Source of the DNA: UBA7477 sp045602925 | Lineage (GTDB): Bacteria; Bacillota; Clostridia; Oscillospirales; Ruminococcaceae | Reading direction: 5' to 3' | DNA length: 36,706 nucleotides | Assembly (NCBI GenBank): GCA_045602925.1 | Contig: JAZSCN010000035.1 | Location: 1 to 36,706 of the forward strand | Part shown: positions 6,830 to 14,584 of the stretch, piece by piece | Layout: the number at the start of each line of letters is the position of its first letter | How positions within the stretch are numbered: position 1 is the first letter of the stretch | Position numbers and translations under genes: made by a program | Notes under the pieces: generated by a model | What the model was told of the DNA's origin: nothing | The model's input: the letters and a program-made list of their open reading frames with translations, nothing else | The model's database searches: none

Positions 6830-7333
6830 TTATTTTAATTTGTCTAGCAAAAAGTATGGTCGCTGTCCAACTGTAATCAAATTTGTAACATCAGAAATAT
6901 CATAACCATTATCTTCGTACTCTTGCATAAGCTCTTGTTCGCTTGAATACAGTATTTCCTGACCATACCACGATTTAGAGGATTGCGGGGTGAGCTCCAA
7001 ATATACGATTTTGTGTTCGGTTTCAAATGTCAATGTCGTATGTACTTTATTTTTCTTCTTGTTGTATAGAAGCCAAATTTTGCTTTGGATATTCAGCTTA
7101 TCAAGTATTGACTTCATTACTAAGACGGTATCTACACAAGTGCCGATTTTTTCTTTACATGTAACCGAAGGCTCTTGAACAATAGAAATAGTTTTTGCAA
7201 GAAGATAGTATTCATTATCAAAACCGTCTTTCATATTAGGTTTGTATTTTTGACCATCCACAATAAAGCCATACTCAAAACCGTTATCATATAATTCTGC
7301 TCTTAATATATCACATATTTCTTTGATTGTCAT
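6830..7333 (-). CDS. Transglutaminase-like (papain-fold) domain protein, cytoplasmic
   Basis: A 167-residue protein with the core pattern of the transglutaminase-like superfamily: GTCVD with the presumed nucleophile C66, KVHTTLTF with H98, and YLELTPQ, where E113 stands at the acidic third position. The helix after the cysteine (VLVMKSILDKLNIQSKI) fits the usual layout. There is no signal peptide or membrane segment, so it acts inside the cell. The substrate is unknown; members include peptidases, amidases and inactive scaffolds. I chose the ATG at 7331-7333; the frame can extend to a GTG at 7345, but that codon overlaps the only Shine-Dalgarno (GGAG, 7345-7348). The gene is visibly more AT-rich and lysine-rich than its neighbours and sits between hairpin-rich patches, which suggests recent acquisition. 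Confidence 0.7.
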   Translation of the reverse strand: MTIKEICDILRAELYDNGFEYGFIVDGQKYKPNMKDGFDNEYYLLAKTISIVQEPSVTCKEKIGTCVDTVLVMKSILDKLNIQSKIWLLYNKKKNKVHTTLTFETEHKIVYLELTPQSSKSWYGQEILYSSEQELMQEYEDNGYDISDVTNLITVGQRPYFLLDKLK

Positions 7334-7374
7334 TATTTGACACACTCCACAAATTCAAATTTATCTGTCAGTCA

Positions 7375-7403
7375 ATTATAGCATTGTTGATATAAAAAGT
7401 CAA
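7375..7403 (-). promoter_or_regulatory. Sigma-70 promoter of the transglutaminase-like gene
   Basis: TTGACT (minus strand, 7398-7403) and TATAAT (7375-7380) are 17 bases apart, a near-consensus promoter. Confidence 0.78.
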
Positions 7404-7648
7404 CGTCATAAGCAACGCAAAGCCACTTTTGACATCAACATCAAAAGTGGCTTTTAATACTTCTATACGACTATCGCACTAAGGGGAGCCCCCTTTGGCA
7501 ACTCGTAATAAACATACGAATATCCCAAAGTTTGTGGCTCGGTAACGATACAAACTTCTGTATCGTCATTCCCTTAACGTGAGGGCTTAAATATTATCCT
7601 GTTAGAACACTCGTGGCGTAGCCACAAATGCCCGTGCTGGCACAGCGC
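7404..7648. other. Hairpin-rich intergenic region downstream of glyS
   Basis: No gene is seen. Perfect inverted repeats lie at 7419-7454 (14-bp stem, eight-base loop), 7481-7495 (AAGGGG arms), 7545-7566 (ACGATACA arms), 7613-7625 (GTGGC arms) and 7634-7648 (GCTG core arms). None has a strong T run on the minus strand. The 7419-7454 hairpin, just upstream of the transglutaminase-like promoter, is the best candidate for the end of the glyS transcript. The right part is a diverged copy of the repeat near coaX. Confidence 0.6.
7579..7627. repeat. Dispersed structured repeat, copy B
   Basis: Ungapped counterpart of 2069-2117. It shares GTGAGGGCTTAA, then a variable AT-rich 20-mer, then CACTCGTG, and ends in a GTGGC-GTA-GCCAC hairpin. 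It ends 22 bases past the glyS stop codon. Confidence 0.55.
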
Positions 7649-9058
7649 TTAAAACTCACACTTGCTTTCAATGTATGCTTCGAGCTCGTCAATGCTGATT
7701 CTTACCTGCTCCATGGTATCTCTGTCACGAACGGTTACGCAGTTGTCAGCTTCGATGCCCTTTTCTGCGTCGCCTACTGTGTCAAAGTCAACTGTGATAC
7801 AAAGCGGTGTACCGATTTCGTCCTGTCTTCTGTATCTCTTACCGATAGAGCCTGCATCATCATAGTCAACAGAGAACTTCTTAGAAAGTGCTGTATAAAT
7901 CTCGTCAGCCTTTGCAGAAAGCTTCTTAGAAAGTGGAAGCACGCATGCCTTGAATGGTGCAAGTGCAGGGTGGAAGTGCATAACGGTTCTTACGTCAGGC
8001 TTTTCCTCTGTGCCGATGTTCTCCTCGTCGTATGCCTCTGTGAGCACTGTGAGGAACAATCTTTCTACGCCGAGGGATGGCTCGATAACGTATGGAACAT
8101 ATCTCTCGTTTGTTTCGGGATCAAAGTAATCGAGGCTCTTTCCACTAGTCTTGATGTGCTGATTGAGGTCGTAGTCTGTTCTGTCGGCAATTCCCCAGAG
8201 CTCGCCCCAACCGAATGGGAAGAGGTACTCGAAGTCTGTTGTTGCCTTGGAATAGAAGCAAAGCTCCTCAGGTGAGTGGTCACGGAGTCTGAGGTTTTCT
8301 TCCTTGATTCCGAGTGAGATAAGCCAATTCTTGCAGAAGCTTCTCCAATAGTCAAACCACTCGAGGTCTGTACCTGGCTTGCAGAAGAACTCAAGCTCCA
8401 TCTGCTCAAACTCTCTTACTCTGAAGATAAAGTTACCCGGTGTGATTTCGTTTCTAAAGCTCTTTCCGACCTGTGCAACGCCGAAAGGAACCTTCTTTCT
8501 TGAGGTTCTCTGGATGTTTGCGAAGTTTACAAAGATACCCTGTGCAGTTTCAGGTCTAAGGTAAAGCTCAGCCTTTGAATCCTCTGTTACGCCCTGGAAG
8601 GTCTTGAACATAAGGTTGAACTGTCTGATATCTGTAAAATTGTGCTTTCCACAGTTAGGGCAAGCGATTCCCTTTTCCTTGATGTAATCCATCATCTGGT
8701 CATTAGTCCAGCCTGCAACGTTTGTGCCGTCGAAGTCCTCGATGAGGTTATCGGCTCTGTGTCTAGTCTTACACTCCTTGCAGTCCATAAGAGGGTCGGA
8801 AAATCCGCCGAGGTGACCTGATGCCACCCAAGTCTGTGGGTTCATAAGGATTGCAGAATCAAGTCCAACGTTGAGCTTGCTCTCCTGAACAAACTTCTTT
8901 CTCCAAGCGTCCTTGATATTGTTCTTGAGCTCTACGCCGAGTGGGCCGTAGTCCCATGTATTAGCAAGACCACCGTATATCTCGCTTCCCGGATATACAA
9001 AGCCTCTGCCCTTACAAAGAGCAACTATCTTGTCCATTGTCTTTTCGGTGTTTAACAT
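7649..9058 (-). CDS. glyS: Glycyl-tRNA synthetase (homodimeric class II type)
   Basis: Charges tRNA-Gly with glycine using ATP. The 469 residues and opening MLNTEKTMDKIVALCKGRGF followed by YPGSEIYGG identify the alpha2 type found in Clostridia, not the alpha2beta2 bacterial type. Visible are a CxxC pair near residues 93-96 and a second at 136-139 (CPNCGKH, probable zinc site), the class II motif 2 area FRNEITPGNFIFRVREFEQMELE near 206-228, and motif 3 with EPSLGVER near 326-333. The C-terminal part is an anticodon-binding domain. The ATG has GGAGGAAAT upstream and a promoter at 9111-9139. It appears monocistronic. Confidence 0.95.
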   Translation of the reverse strand: MLNTEKTMDKIVALCKGRGFVYPGSEIYGGLANTWDYGPLGVELKNNIKDAWRKKFVQESKLNVGLDSAILMNPQTWVASGHLGGFSDPLMDCKECKTRHRADNLIEDFDGTNVAGWTNDQMMDYIKEKGIACPNCGKHNFTDIRQFNLMFKTFQGVTEDSKAELYLRPETAQGIFVNFANIQRTSRKKVPFGVAQVGKSFRNEITPGNFIFRVREFEQMELEFFCKPGTDLEWFDYWRSFCKNWLISLGIKEENLRLRDHSPEELCFYSKATTDFEYLFPFGWGELWGIADRTDYDLNQHIKTSGKSLDYFDPETNERYVPYVIEPSLGVERLFLTVLTEAYDEENIGTEEKPDVRTVMHFHPALAPFKACVLPLSKKLSAKADEIYTALSKKFSVDYDDAGSIGKRYRRQDEIGTPLCITVDFDTVGDAEKGIEADNCVTVRDRDTMEQVRISIDELEAYIESKCEF

Positions 9059-9110
9059 TTATATTTCCTCCGTTCAAGGTGTTTGATTACCAAATAAATC
9101 ACTAACCTTC

Positions 9111-9139
9111 ATTGTACCTAAAATTTAAGCTAAAGTCAA
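9111..9139 (-). promoter_or_regulatory. Sigma-70 promoter of glyS
   Basis: TTGACT (minus strand, 9134-9139) and TACAAT (9111-9116) are 17 bases apart. The roughly 50-base leader is too short for a T-box, so no T-box control is seen. Confidence 0.7.
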
Positions 9140-9159
9140 GAGCTAAACGCGATTTCGCC

Positions 9160-9192
9160 ATAAAAAAGACCTCCCCGAGCGGAGAGGTCTTT
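9160..9192 (-). terminator. Rho-independent terminator of the aquaporin gene
   Basis: Nine-bp arms AAAGACCTC (9165-9173) and GAGGTCTTT (9184-9192) with a further CC/GG pair inside. On the minus strand a run of six T follows. Confidence 0.88.
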
Positions 9193-9218
9193 ATGTAGCA
9201 TGTAGCTAGATTAAATCT

Positions 9219-9902
9219 TTAGTCGTTGTCGCCTTCGCCTCTAACGAGCTTGCGATTAGCAATTGTAGCAAGGAGTGCACCGATTGCAGGACCTACGATG
9301 AATACCCAAAGCTGCTTGAGGGAATCCCAATCTGTGCCAGGGCCACCGAAGAATGCTGAAGAAAGGCTTCTTGCAGGGTTAACGGATGTTCCTGTGAGAG
9401 GAATACCGAGGATGTGTACAAATACAAGAGCAGCACCGATAACTACGCCTGCGTTCTTCATCTTTCTGTCTGTAACAGCAAAGATAACGAATACAAATAC
9501 AAATGTGAGGATAACTTCAACGAGGAGTGCTCCGAAGAAGTTGAGGTGACCGAAGCCGTTAGCGCCCATAGCTGTCATGTCGAGGTCGATATCTGCACAC
9601 TTAACGATGATAGCGAGAACACCAGAACCTACGAATGCACCGATTACCTGGAAGATGATGTAGTTGATAAACTCAGACATACTCATCTGTCCGTCGAGGA
9701 ACATTGCAAGTGAAACTGCTGGGTTAACGTGGCAACCGGAAACCTTACCGATTGTATATGCCATTGTAACGATTGAAAGGCCAAATGCTAAAGCTGTAGC
9801 AACTACGTTTGCGCCAGTAAATACTGCTGTACCACAACCGAAGAGCACGAGTACCATTGTACCGATAGCTTCACAAACGCCCTTTTTCATAGCTGAATTC
9901 AT
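9219..9902 (-). CDS. Aquaporin, AqpZ-like water channel (MIP family)
   Basis: A 227-residue integral membrane protein of the major intrinsic protein family, letting water cross the cytoplasmic membrane. It has the two half-helix signatures HVNPAVS (NPA at 60-62) and TSVNPARS (NPA at 175-177), with six hydrophobic helices around them. The selectivity-filter positions look water-specific: H163 in FVHILGIPLT and R178 after the second NPA, as in AqpZ, rather than the residues of glycerol facilitators. It is flanked by its own promoter (9934-9962) and terminator, so it is monocistronic. The ATG at 9900-9902 has AAGGAGG eight bases upstream. It ends in an acidic GEGDND tail. Confidence 0.92.
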   Translation of the reverse strand: MNSAMKKGVCEAIGTMVLVLFGCGTAVFTGANVVATALAFGLSIVTMAYTIGKVSGCHVNPAVSLAMFLDGQMSMSEFINYIIFQVIGAFVGSGVLAIIVKCADIDLDMTAMGANGFGHLNFFGALLVEVILTFVFVFVIFAVTDRKMKNAGVVIGAALVFVHILGIPLTGTSVNPARSLSSAFFGGPGTDWDSLKQLWVFIVGPAIGALLATIANRKLVRGEGDND

Positions 9903-9933
9903 GATTGTCAGCCTCCTTATATTATTTGTATTA

Positions 9934-9962
9934 ATTATACTCTAATTTTTCAAGTTTGTCTA
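9934..9962 (-). promoter_or_regulatory. Probable promoter of the aquaporin gene
   Basis: TAGACA (minus strand, 9957-9962) and TATAAT (9934-9939) are 17 bases apart. Confidence 0.65.
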
Positions 9963-10016
9963 CAGAAAAAAAGCCAAAAAATGTTTTTCTGCTAATTCAA
10001 CAAATGAACACACTTT

Positions 10017-10059
10017 ATTTTAGCAAAAATGTGGAAAGACATTTCTGCCTTTCCACATT
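10017..10059 (-). terminator. Rho-independent terminator of the sugar-binding lipoprotein gene
   Basis: Eleven-bp arms AATGTGGAAAG and CTTTCCACATT (10028-10059). On the minus strand TTTTTGCTAAAAT follows. Confidence 0.82.
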
Positions 10060-10079
10060 CTGATTTTTAAGATTTTAGC

Positions 10080-11516
10080 TTACTTCTTGAACTTAGCGTT
10101 TACCTCGTCAACGTAGTAGTCAACAGTAGCCATGTTAGCTTCTCTGAGCTCTGCCCATGTCTTCTGATTACCGTTTGTAACAGATGTACCTGTTGCAAGC
10201 TGTTCGAATACAGAAGTCATATCCTGTGAAATAGCTTTGTAGAACTCGAATACAGGGTATTCACGAGCGAGTCTGTAGCACTCTTCACGCATCTCGAGCA
10301 TTTCTTCTGTCCAGCCGTATTCATTTACGAGTGTGTCAATACCAATCTGACGGATAGACTCGTCAGTTGCACAAATCTTTCTACATCTCATAAATGCTGC
10401 AAAGCCTTCAGGGTTCTTAGCACCTGATACGAGGCAGTAGCCGTTAACTCTTGTAGACATGTATGTATTTTCGCCTTTATCCTTAGCTGGCATTGGAACG
10501 AACATTACTTCGCCATCAGGCACGCTTCCGAGAGCTTCTGTGTTAGCGAGTGTGTCTTCGATTTCGTATGGTCCACATGGGATAAAGAGTGTGAGTCCTG
10601 AACCAAGACCGATAGAGCCTTCATCCGTTGGGCCTCTTGTCTGCCAGTTATTTAAGTGTCTTGGGAATGCAGAACCAGCCTTTGTGAGCTCATAAACGAG
10701 ATTCTGAGCTTCTTCGATAGCAGGCTCGTCGACATTACTTACAACCTGACCGTCAACGATATCAATGTATGGCATACCGGTAGACTGTGTGATACCATCC
10801 CACCACCAGAAGCCGTCGAGTGCGTACATATCCTTATCAGGGTCATTAAACTGTACACAGTAGTCATAGAATACGTCCCATGTCCATTCGCCGTTCCAGT
10901 AAAGGTCAGCCGGCTGGTCAAGGCCCATATTGTCGATTGTTTCTGTGTTGTAGAGGCACCAGAGGTTTGGCTGTGTTTCGATTACAGCTACATAGTGGTC
11001 ATCGCCTAAAGCGAACTTTTCCAAAGCTTCAGCCTGGTCAGCCCAGATATCTTCGGAAAGGTCGATAGCGCTGTCGATTGGCTGGAACATCTGCTTGATA
11101 GCGCCCATTGGGAATGCGTCCATATCGTCTGCAGGGAACATATCAGGTGATGTATCGGCAGAAACAAGTGAAGCAAGCTTTGTGTAACGGAATTTCCAGT
11201 CTGTCTGCACCCATTCAATTTCTCCACCGTAGGTTTCTCTGAAAAGTGCGATTGCAGGGTCTTCTACCTTACCATCAGAAGGGTTAATGTCGTAGTGTGA
11301 AATCCACTGAACCTTAGGATTAGCAAGCTTTTGTACCTCTGATGAATCACCGGTAAGCGCTGAGCTTGCAGCATCAACGATATTCTGAACCTGACTGGAT
11401 TCAAGCTCTACGCCGGCAATACTGGATGTGCTACTATCGTCTTTTCCACAAGAAGCAACTGACAATACAGAAGCACATGCAATAGCAAGAGCGAGTACTC
11501 TTTTTGCTTTTCTCAT
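10080..11516 (-). CDS. Extracellular solute-binding lipoprotein of a carbohydrate ABC transporter
   Basis: A 478-residue lipoprotein of the family 1 solute-binding proteins that capture sugars outside the membrane for a CUT1-type importer. The signal peptide MRKAKRVLALAIACASVLSV ends in the lipobox SVASC, with the acylated cysteine at about residue 23. The mature protein has the family's tryptophan-rich stretch (NGEWTWDVFYDYC) and a two-lobe periplasmic-binding layout. The frame extends 25 codons upstream, but the ATG at 11514-11516 has a strong AAGGAGG and begins the signal peptide, so I use it. No permease or ATPase gene is adjacent, which is unusual; they must be elsewhere. A 5' leader hairpin lies at 11543-11572. 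Operator-like sites lie upstream at 11713-11748. Confidence 0.88.
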   Translation of the reverse strand: MRKAKRVLALAIACASVLSVASCGKDDSSTSSIAGVELESSQVQNIVDAASSALTGDSSEVQKLANPKVQWISHYDINPSDGKVEDPAIALFRETYGGEIEWVQTDWKFRYTKLASLVSADTSPDMFPADDMDAFPMGAIKQMFQPIDSAIDLSEDIWADQAEALEKFALGDDHYVAVIETQPNLWCLYNTETIDNMGLDQPADLYWNGEWTWDVFYDYCVQFNDPDKDMYALDGFWWWDGITQSTGMPYIDIVDGQVVSNVDEPAIEEAQNLVYELTKAGSAFPRHLNNWQTRGPTDEGSIGLGSGLTLFIPCGPYEIEDTLANTEALGSVPDGEVMFVPMPAKDKGENTYMSTRVNGYCLVSGAKNPEGFAAFMRCRKICATDESIRQIGIDTLVNEYGWTEEMLEMREECYRLAREYPVFEFYKAISQDMTSVFEQLATGTSVTNGNQKTWAELREANMATVDYYVDEVNAKFKK

Positions 11517-11604
11517 AGTAAATTTCCTCCTTAAAATCTTTATAAAGGTCTGCATAATTGCAGTAAGACCTCGCTTAAACGAAGCCTTCACCTATTACAA
11601 TTTT

Positions 11605-11633
11605 ATCATAGCAAAATCGCAAAAATGTGTCAA
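11605..11633 (-). promoter_or_regulatory. Sigma-70 promoter of the sugar-binding lipoprotein gene
   Basis: TTGACA (minus strand, 11628-11633) and TATGAT (11605-11610) are 17 bases apart. The leader is about 85 bases and contains a hairpin (AGGTCT...AGACCT, about 11543-11572). Confidence 0.75.
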
Positions 11634-11712
11634 TCGGCGTTTTGCAATATAACTTTCTGCCCTCGTTGGACAGTTTGCACAAACGCCAATTTTGACCTTA
11701 TTTTTTTTACAT

Positions 11713-11748
11713 TGATAACGTTTTCTTTTGAATATTTAATCGTTTTCA
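11713..11748. promoter_or_regulatory. Two LacI/CcpA-type operator-like sites upstream of the sugar-binding lipoprotein gene
   Basis: TGATAACGTTTTCT (11713-11726) and TTTAATCGTTTTCA (11735-11748) each match the catabolite-responsive element consensus TGWNANCGNTNWCA at 13 of 14 positions. Their central CG steps are 22 bp apart, about two helical turns. They lie about 80-115 bases upstream of the -35 box. Rest of the 11517-11835 gap: promoter, leader and AT-rich DNA with no gene. Confidence 0.5.
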
Positions 11749-11835
11749 AATTACCAATTCACAAAAAATTTACTTCTATATCTTTGGCAATTTTTAAAAA
11801 AGCCCTACACAATATGTTTTTAGCGGTAATTCTTC

Positions 11836-13224
11836 TTAGCTAATCAGCCAAGCCTGGATGTAGAACTCGGAGATTTCGCCTTCAGGAACAGTAATCTTTA
11901 CGGTGTGGGTTGCCACCTCGTCAGACTTGTAGAGCTCGGCAATTGCAGTGTGGTTGCCCCAGCCGCCCTTGAAGTTGGCGTCGATAACAGCGACCACTTC
12001 GCCGTCGATTTCTACTGTTGCACTTGAGCATCTGCCGGTAACAGTCTTATAGTAGGCAAAGCCGATATTCTTTGCAGTAATCTCGAAGGTACAGCTTCCA
12101 CCTGTATATGTAGCCCAGTCATTGATATACGGCCACTGCTTAGAGGACTGGATACTGAATGCGCCCTCATCGACTACAACAACATTTTCATTAGTGTTCT
12201 TTCTGTCAGCCATACCTGCATCGGCGTATCTGTCGCCCGTAAGGCTTTCCATATTGGCATCAAAAGGAGTAACCTCTGTGCCGATTGTATCCATATTGTC
12301 GATAGTGTACTGGATAAGCTCCTCGACCATCTGTGCCATCATAGCGTGACCTGCGTCATTCGGGTGAACAGTGTCGGGGGAAACGTCTGCCCAAGTAAAG
12401 TTGCCTGCCTTGATTTCAGGCTGAACAGCATCGTGGAAGGAGATAAACGGTACTTCGTAGTGCTGTGCAACCTCTAAATGCATATCCTGTGGACAGTTTG
12501 CACCGTCGGTTGAAGGCATCATAATAATTACGGCAGGATTGTTAGGAAGTGCGAGAGCCTTTCTTACGAGGCTATCCATAGTTTCCTTGTATGTCGGGGT
12601 GTTGGCGTCGTTGATATACTCGATAATGATGATGTCGGGGTTCTGTACTCCTTCTATCTCGTTATTGCAGTCAAAGTTTGCGACCTCGTTTTCAAATCTA
12701 TGCACAGCGAGGTAGGAGTCGGTTGCGCCGATTGAATTTTGCTGGAGCATAACATTTATGCTGATGTTATCCTCCCACCACTTTTTGACGAGATTACCGT
12801 AAGCCTTAAAGCCGGATGTTGCACCCGAACCTGCAGAGATTGAGTCGCCGAACATACATATATAGGTTCTTGTGTAGATATCGTCCTGCGCCTTCTTGAT
12901 TACGTTTGCAAGACGTGTAAGGTCGCCCTGGTAGATAAGCGCTCTGCCGAGCATATTGTCGGTACATCCGGCGGTCACGTCGATTGGCGATTCTGAAACA
13001 GGGAACTTCGAGAGAAGCTGACCTGAAAGCGAATTGTCTACCTCGGGCTGAATGCTGTCGGGCTCTGAGGAATCTATAACAGATGAATCAGCTACCGACG
13101 AATCCGGCACAGACGAGCTCTGCGTACTGTCTGCCTTTGAGCTTGAAGCGTCGCTACCACACGAGGACAATGTCATAACGCTCATAAAGCCTGCAAGCAG
13201 GAGGGCGAATATTCTTTTCTTCAT
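11836..13224 (-). CDS. Secreted SGNH/GDSL-hydrolase lipoprotein with C-terminal beta-rich domain
   Basis: A 462-residue surface esterase. The signal peptide ends in the lipobox LSSC (C22), followed by a low-complexity Ser/Asp/Pro linker (about 23-62) that keeps the enzyme off the membrane. The SGNH domain has block I FGDSISAGSG with the nucleophile S128, an asparagine in the NDANTP block, and DTVHPNDAGH with the catalytic Asp and His. After about residue 320 comes a beta-rich domain that looks like a carbohydrate-binding or accessory module. A polysaccharide acetyl or acyl ester is the likely target, but this is inference. The gene is divergent from a cytoplasmic CE2-like esterase, with an operator-like palindrome between them, suggesting both act in one sugar pathway. 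ATG with AAAGGAAC upstream. Confidence 0.85.
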   Translation of the reverse strand: MKKRIFALLLAGFMSVMTLSSCGSDASSSKADSTQSSSVPDSSVADSSVIDSSEPDSIQPEVDNSLSGQLLSKFPVSESPIDVTAGCTDNMLGRALIYQGDLTRLANVIKKAQDDIYTRTYICMFGDSISAGSGATSGFKAYGNLVKKWWEDNISINVMLQQNSIGATDSYLAVHRFENEVANFDCNNEIEGVQNPDIIIIEYINDANTPTYKETMDSLVRKALALPNNPAVIIMMPSTDGANCPQDMHLEVAQHYEVPFISFHDAVQPEIKAGNFTWADVSPDTVHPNDAGHAMMAQMVEELIQYTIDNMDTIGTEVTPFDANMESLTGDRYADAGMADRKNTNENVVVVDEGAFSIQSSKQWPYINDWATYTGGSCTFEITAKNIGFAYYKTVTGRCSSATVEIDGEVVAVIDANFKGGWGNHTAIAELYKSDEVATHTVKITVPEGEISEFYIQAWLIS

Positions 13225-13270
13225 AAAAACGTTCCTTTCATAAAATATTAAATCGGTCTTTGTACTTTAT

Positions 13271-13298
13271 ATTATACACAAGCGAGAAAATTTTTCAA
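13271..13298 (-). promoter_or_regulatory. Promoter of the SGNH-hydrolase lipoprotein gene
   Basis: TTGAAA (minus strand, 13293-13298) and TATAAT (13271-13276) are 16 bases apart. Confidence 0.65.
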
Positions 13299-13352
13299 GC
13301 ACTTTTTCTTCAAAAAACACCGATTTTATAGACTTTTTTCAAAATATTCATT

Positions 13353-13366
13353 TGTAATCGTTTACC
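13353..13366. promoter_or_regulatory. LacI-family operator-like palindrome between two esterase genes
   Basis: TGTAATCGTTTACC contains the palindrome GTAA-N-CG-N-TTAC typical of LacI/GalR-family operators and matches the cre consensus at 13 of 14 positions. It sits six bases upstream of the -35 box of the plus-strand esterase and about 55 bases upstream of the -35 of the divergent lipoprotein gene. It could control both. Confidence 0.5.
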
Positions 13367-13371
13367 GATAC

Positions 13372-13400
13372 TTGACACGTCAGTAGCAAAATAGTAAAAT
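13372..13400 (+). promoter_or_regulatory. Sigma-70 promoter of the CE2-like esterase
   Basis: A perfect TTGACA (13372-13377) and TAAAAT (13395-13400) are 17 bases apart. The leader is about 30 bases, with AAAGGAG before the start codon. Confidence 0.82.
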
Positions 13401-13438
13401 TAAACTAAACCACAAATATCTGAAAGGAGCTTTTTAAA

Positions 13439-14509
13439 ATGAGCACTGAGCTTCGCTTTATCGCACCTGATGACAAGGCAATTTCATATATGGGCAGAAT
13501 TGATTTTAAAAGCCCACTCTCCCCTAAAATCATCTTTGCGGGCACGACTATCACCCTCAGATTCAAAGGCAGGCGTGCTGACATCAAGCTTTTAAACCAC
13601 AAGTTCTACAACACACAAGAGCTTGGCGTTGTCATTGACGGCAGGGTTTTAAAGCTCACCTTCGAGGACAGTTCCCAGCCAATCACACTCACTGCTGTGC
13701 AAAACCTCGAGGACACCGAGCACGAGCTTATTATCTACAAGAGGCAGGATGCTTCTCACTACTTTGAGTTCCTCGGTTTTTACATTGATGGCGACATACT
13801 CCCAGCCAAAGAAAAACCTTCACGCAGAATAGAATGCTACGGCGATTCGGTTTCGTCGGGGCAGGTTTGCGAGGCTTGTGATTATCTTGGCAAAAGCGAC
13901 CCCGACGGGCACAACGGTAGCTACGACAACGTATGGTACTCGTACTCTATGATAACTGCACGAAACCTCGGTGCACAGATTCACAACATAGCTCAGGGTG
14001 GTATTGCCGTACTCGACAAGACCGGCTATTTCCATATGCCTGACTGCATCGGTCTTGAAACAGCGTATGACAAGCTTTGCTACTTCCCCGAGGGTGGATA
14101 TTCCGACTGGGATTTCTCGCAGTATACTCCTCAGGTTGTTATTATGGCTGTCGGACAAAACGACCCTCACAACGAAGGCAACCCCGACAACAACATTACC
14201 GAGCCTGTCTTTCGCAGTCGCTGGACCACCAAGTACAAGGAAATTCTAAAAAGCATTCGAGCTCACTATCCAAGGGCTGTTATAATCCTCGCCACAACTC
14301 TGCTTTATCACGACAAGGTATGGGACGAGGCAATCGAAGAATGTATGAAAGCGCTCATGGCAGAGGGTATGGATAACATCTATCACTTCCTGTACAAGCG
14401 AAACGGCTGTGGCACACCGGGACACCCAAGAATTTTAGAGCAGTACGAAATGGCGACCGAGCTGACAGCGTTTATCTCGTCGCTTGGTGACTCTATCTGG
14501 GAAGACTAA
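13439..14509 (+). CDS. Cytoplasmic SGNH-hydrolase, carbohydrate esterase family 2-like
   Basis: A 356-residue esterase without a signal peptide. Residues about 1-120 form a beta-rich N-terminal domain and the rest an SGNH domain, the layout of CE2 acetyl-xylan/sugar esterases. GDSVSSG carries the nucleophile S137, AVGQND supplies the asparagine block, and the C-terminal GTPGHPRI carries H329. The aspartate that normally precedes this histidine is missing, consistent with the Ser-His dyad known for CE2. The likely role is removing acetyl groups from imported oligosaccharides. ATG at 13439-13441 with a good AAAGGAG nine bases upstream. It is one of few plus-strand genes, divergent from the SGNH lipoprotein, with a strong terminator after it. 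Confidence 0.85.
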   Translation: MSTELRFIAPDDKAISYMGRIDFKSPLSPKIIFAGTTITLRFKGRRADIKLLNHKFYNTQELGVVIDGRVLKLTFEDSSQPITLTAVQNLEDTEHELIIYKRQDASHYFEFLGFYIDGDILPAKEKPSRRIECYGDSVSSGQVCEACDYLGKSDPDGHNGSYDNVWYSYSMITARNLGAQIHNIAQGGIAVLDKTGYFHMPDCIGLETAYDKLCYFPEGGYSDWDFSQYTPQVVIMAVGQNDPHNEGNPDNNITEPVFRSRWTTKYKEILKSIRAHYPRAVIILATTLLYHDKVWDEAIEECMKALMAEGMDNIYHFLYKRNGCGTPGHPRILEQYEMATELTAFISSLGDSIWED

Positions 14510-14524
14510 CAAACACGATAGCAA

Positions 14525-14566
14525 AAAGCTCACTACTTCAAAGCGAAGCAGTGAGCTTTGTTTTTT
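14525..14566 (+). terminator. Rho-independent terminator of the CE2-like esterase
   Basis: A 10-bp stem AAAGCTCACT/AGTGAGCTTT, extended by CTTC/GAAG after one mismatch, then GTTTTTT. The minus strand also gives an A/T-flanked hairpin, so it may also serve the DUF4956 gene. Confidence 0.88.
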
Positions 14567-14584
14567 AGTTTAAGCTTGTCTTTA

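Noticed and set aside
7628..8275. A 215-codon plus-strand open frame opposite glyS
   Set aside because: Antisense to the conserved C-terminal part of glyS; valine/cysteine-rich composition typical of reversed coding DNA.
9059..9110. T-box leader before glyS
   Set aside because: The distance from promoter to start codon is only about 50 bases and no specifier stem or T-box sequence is visible.
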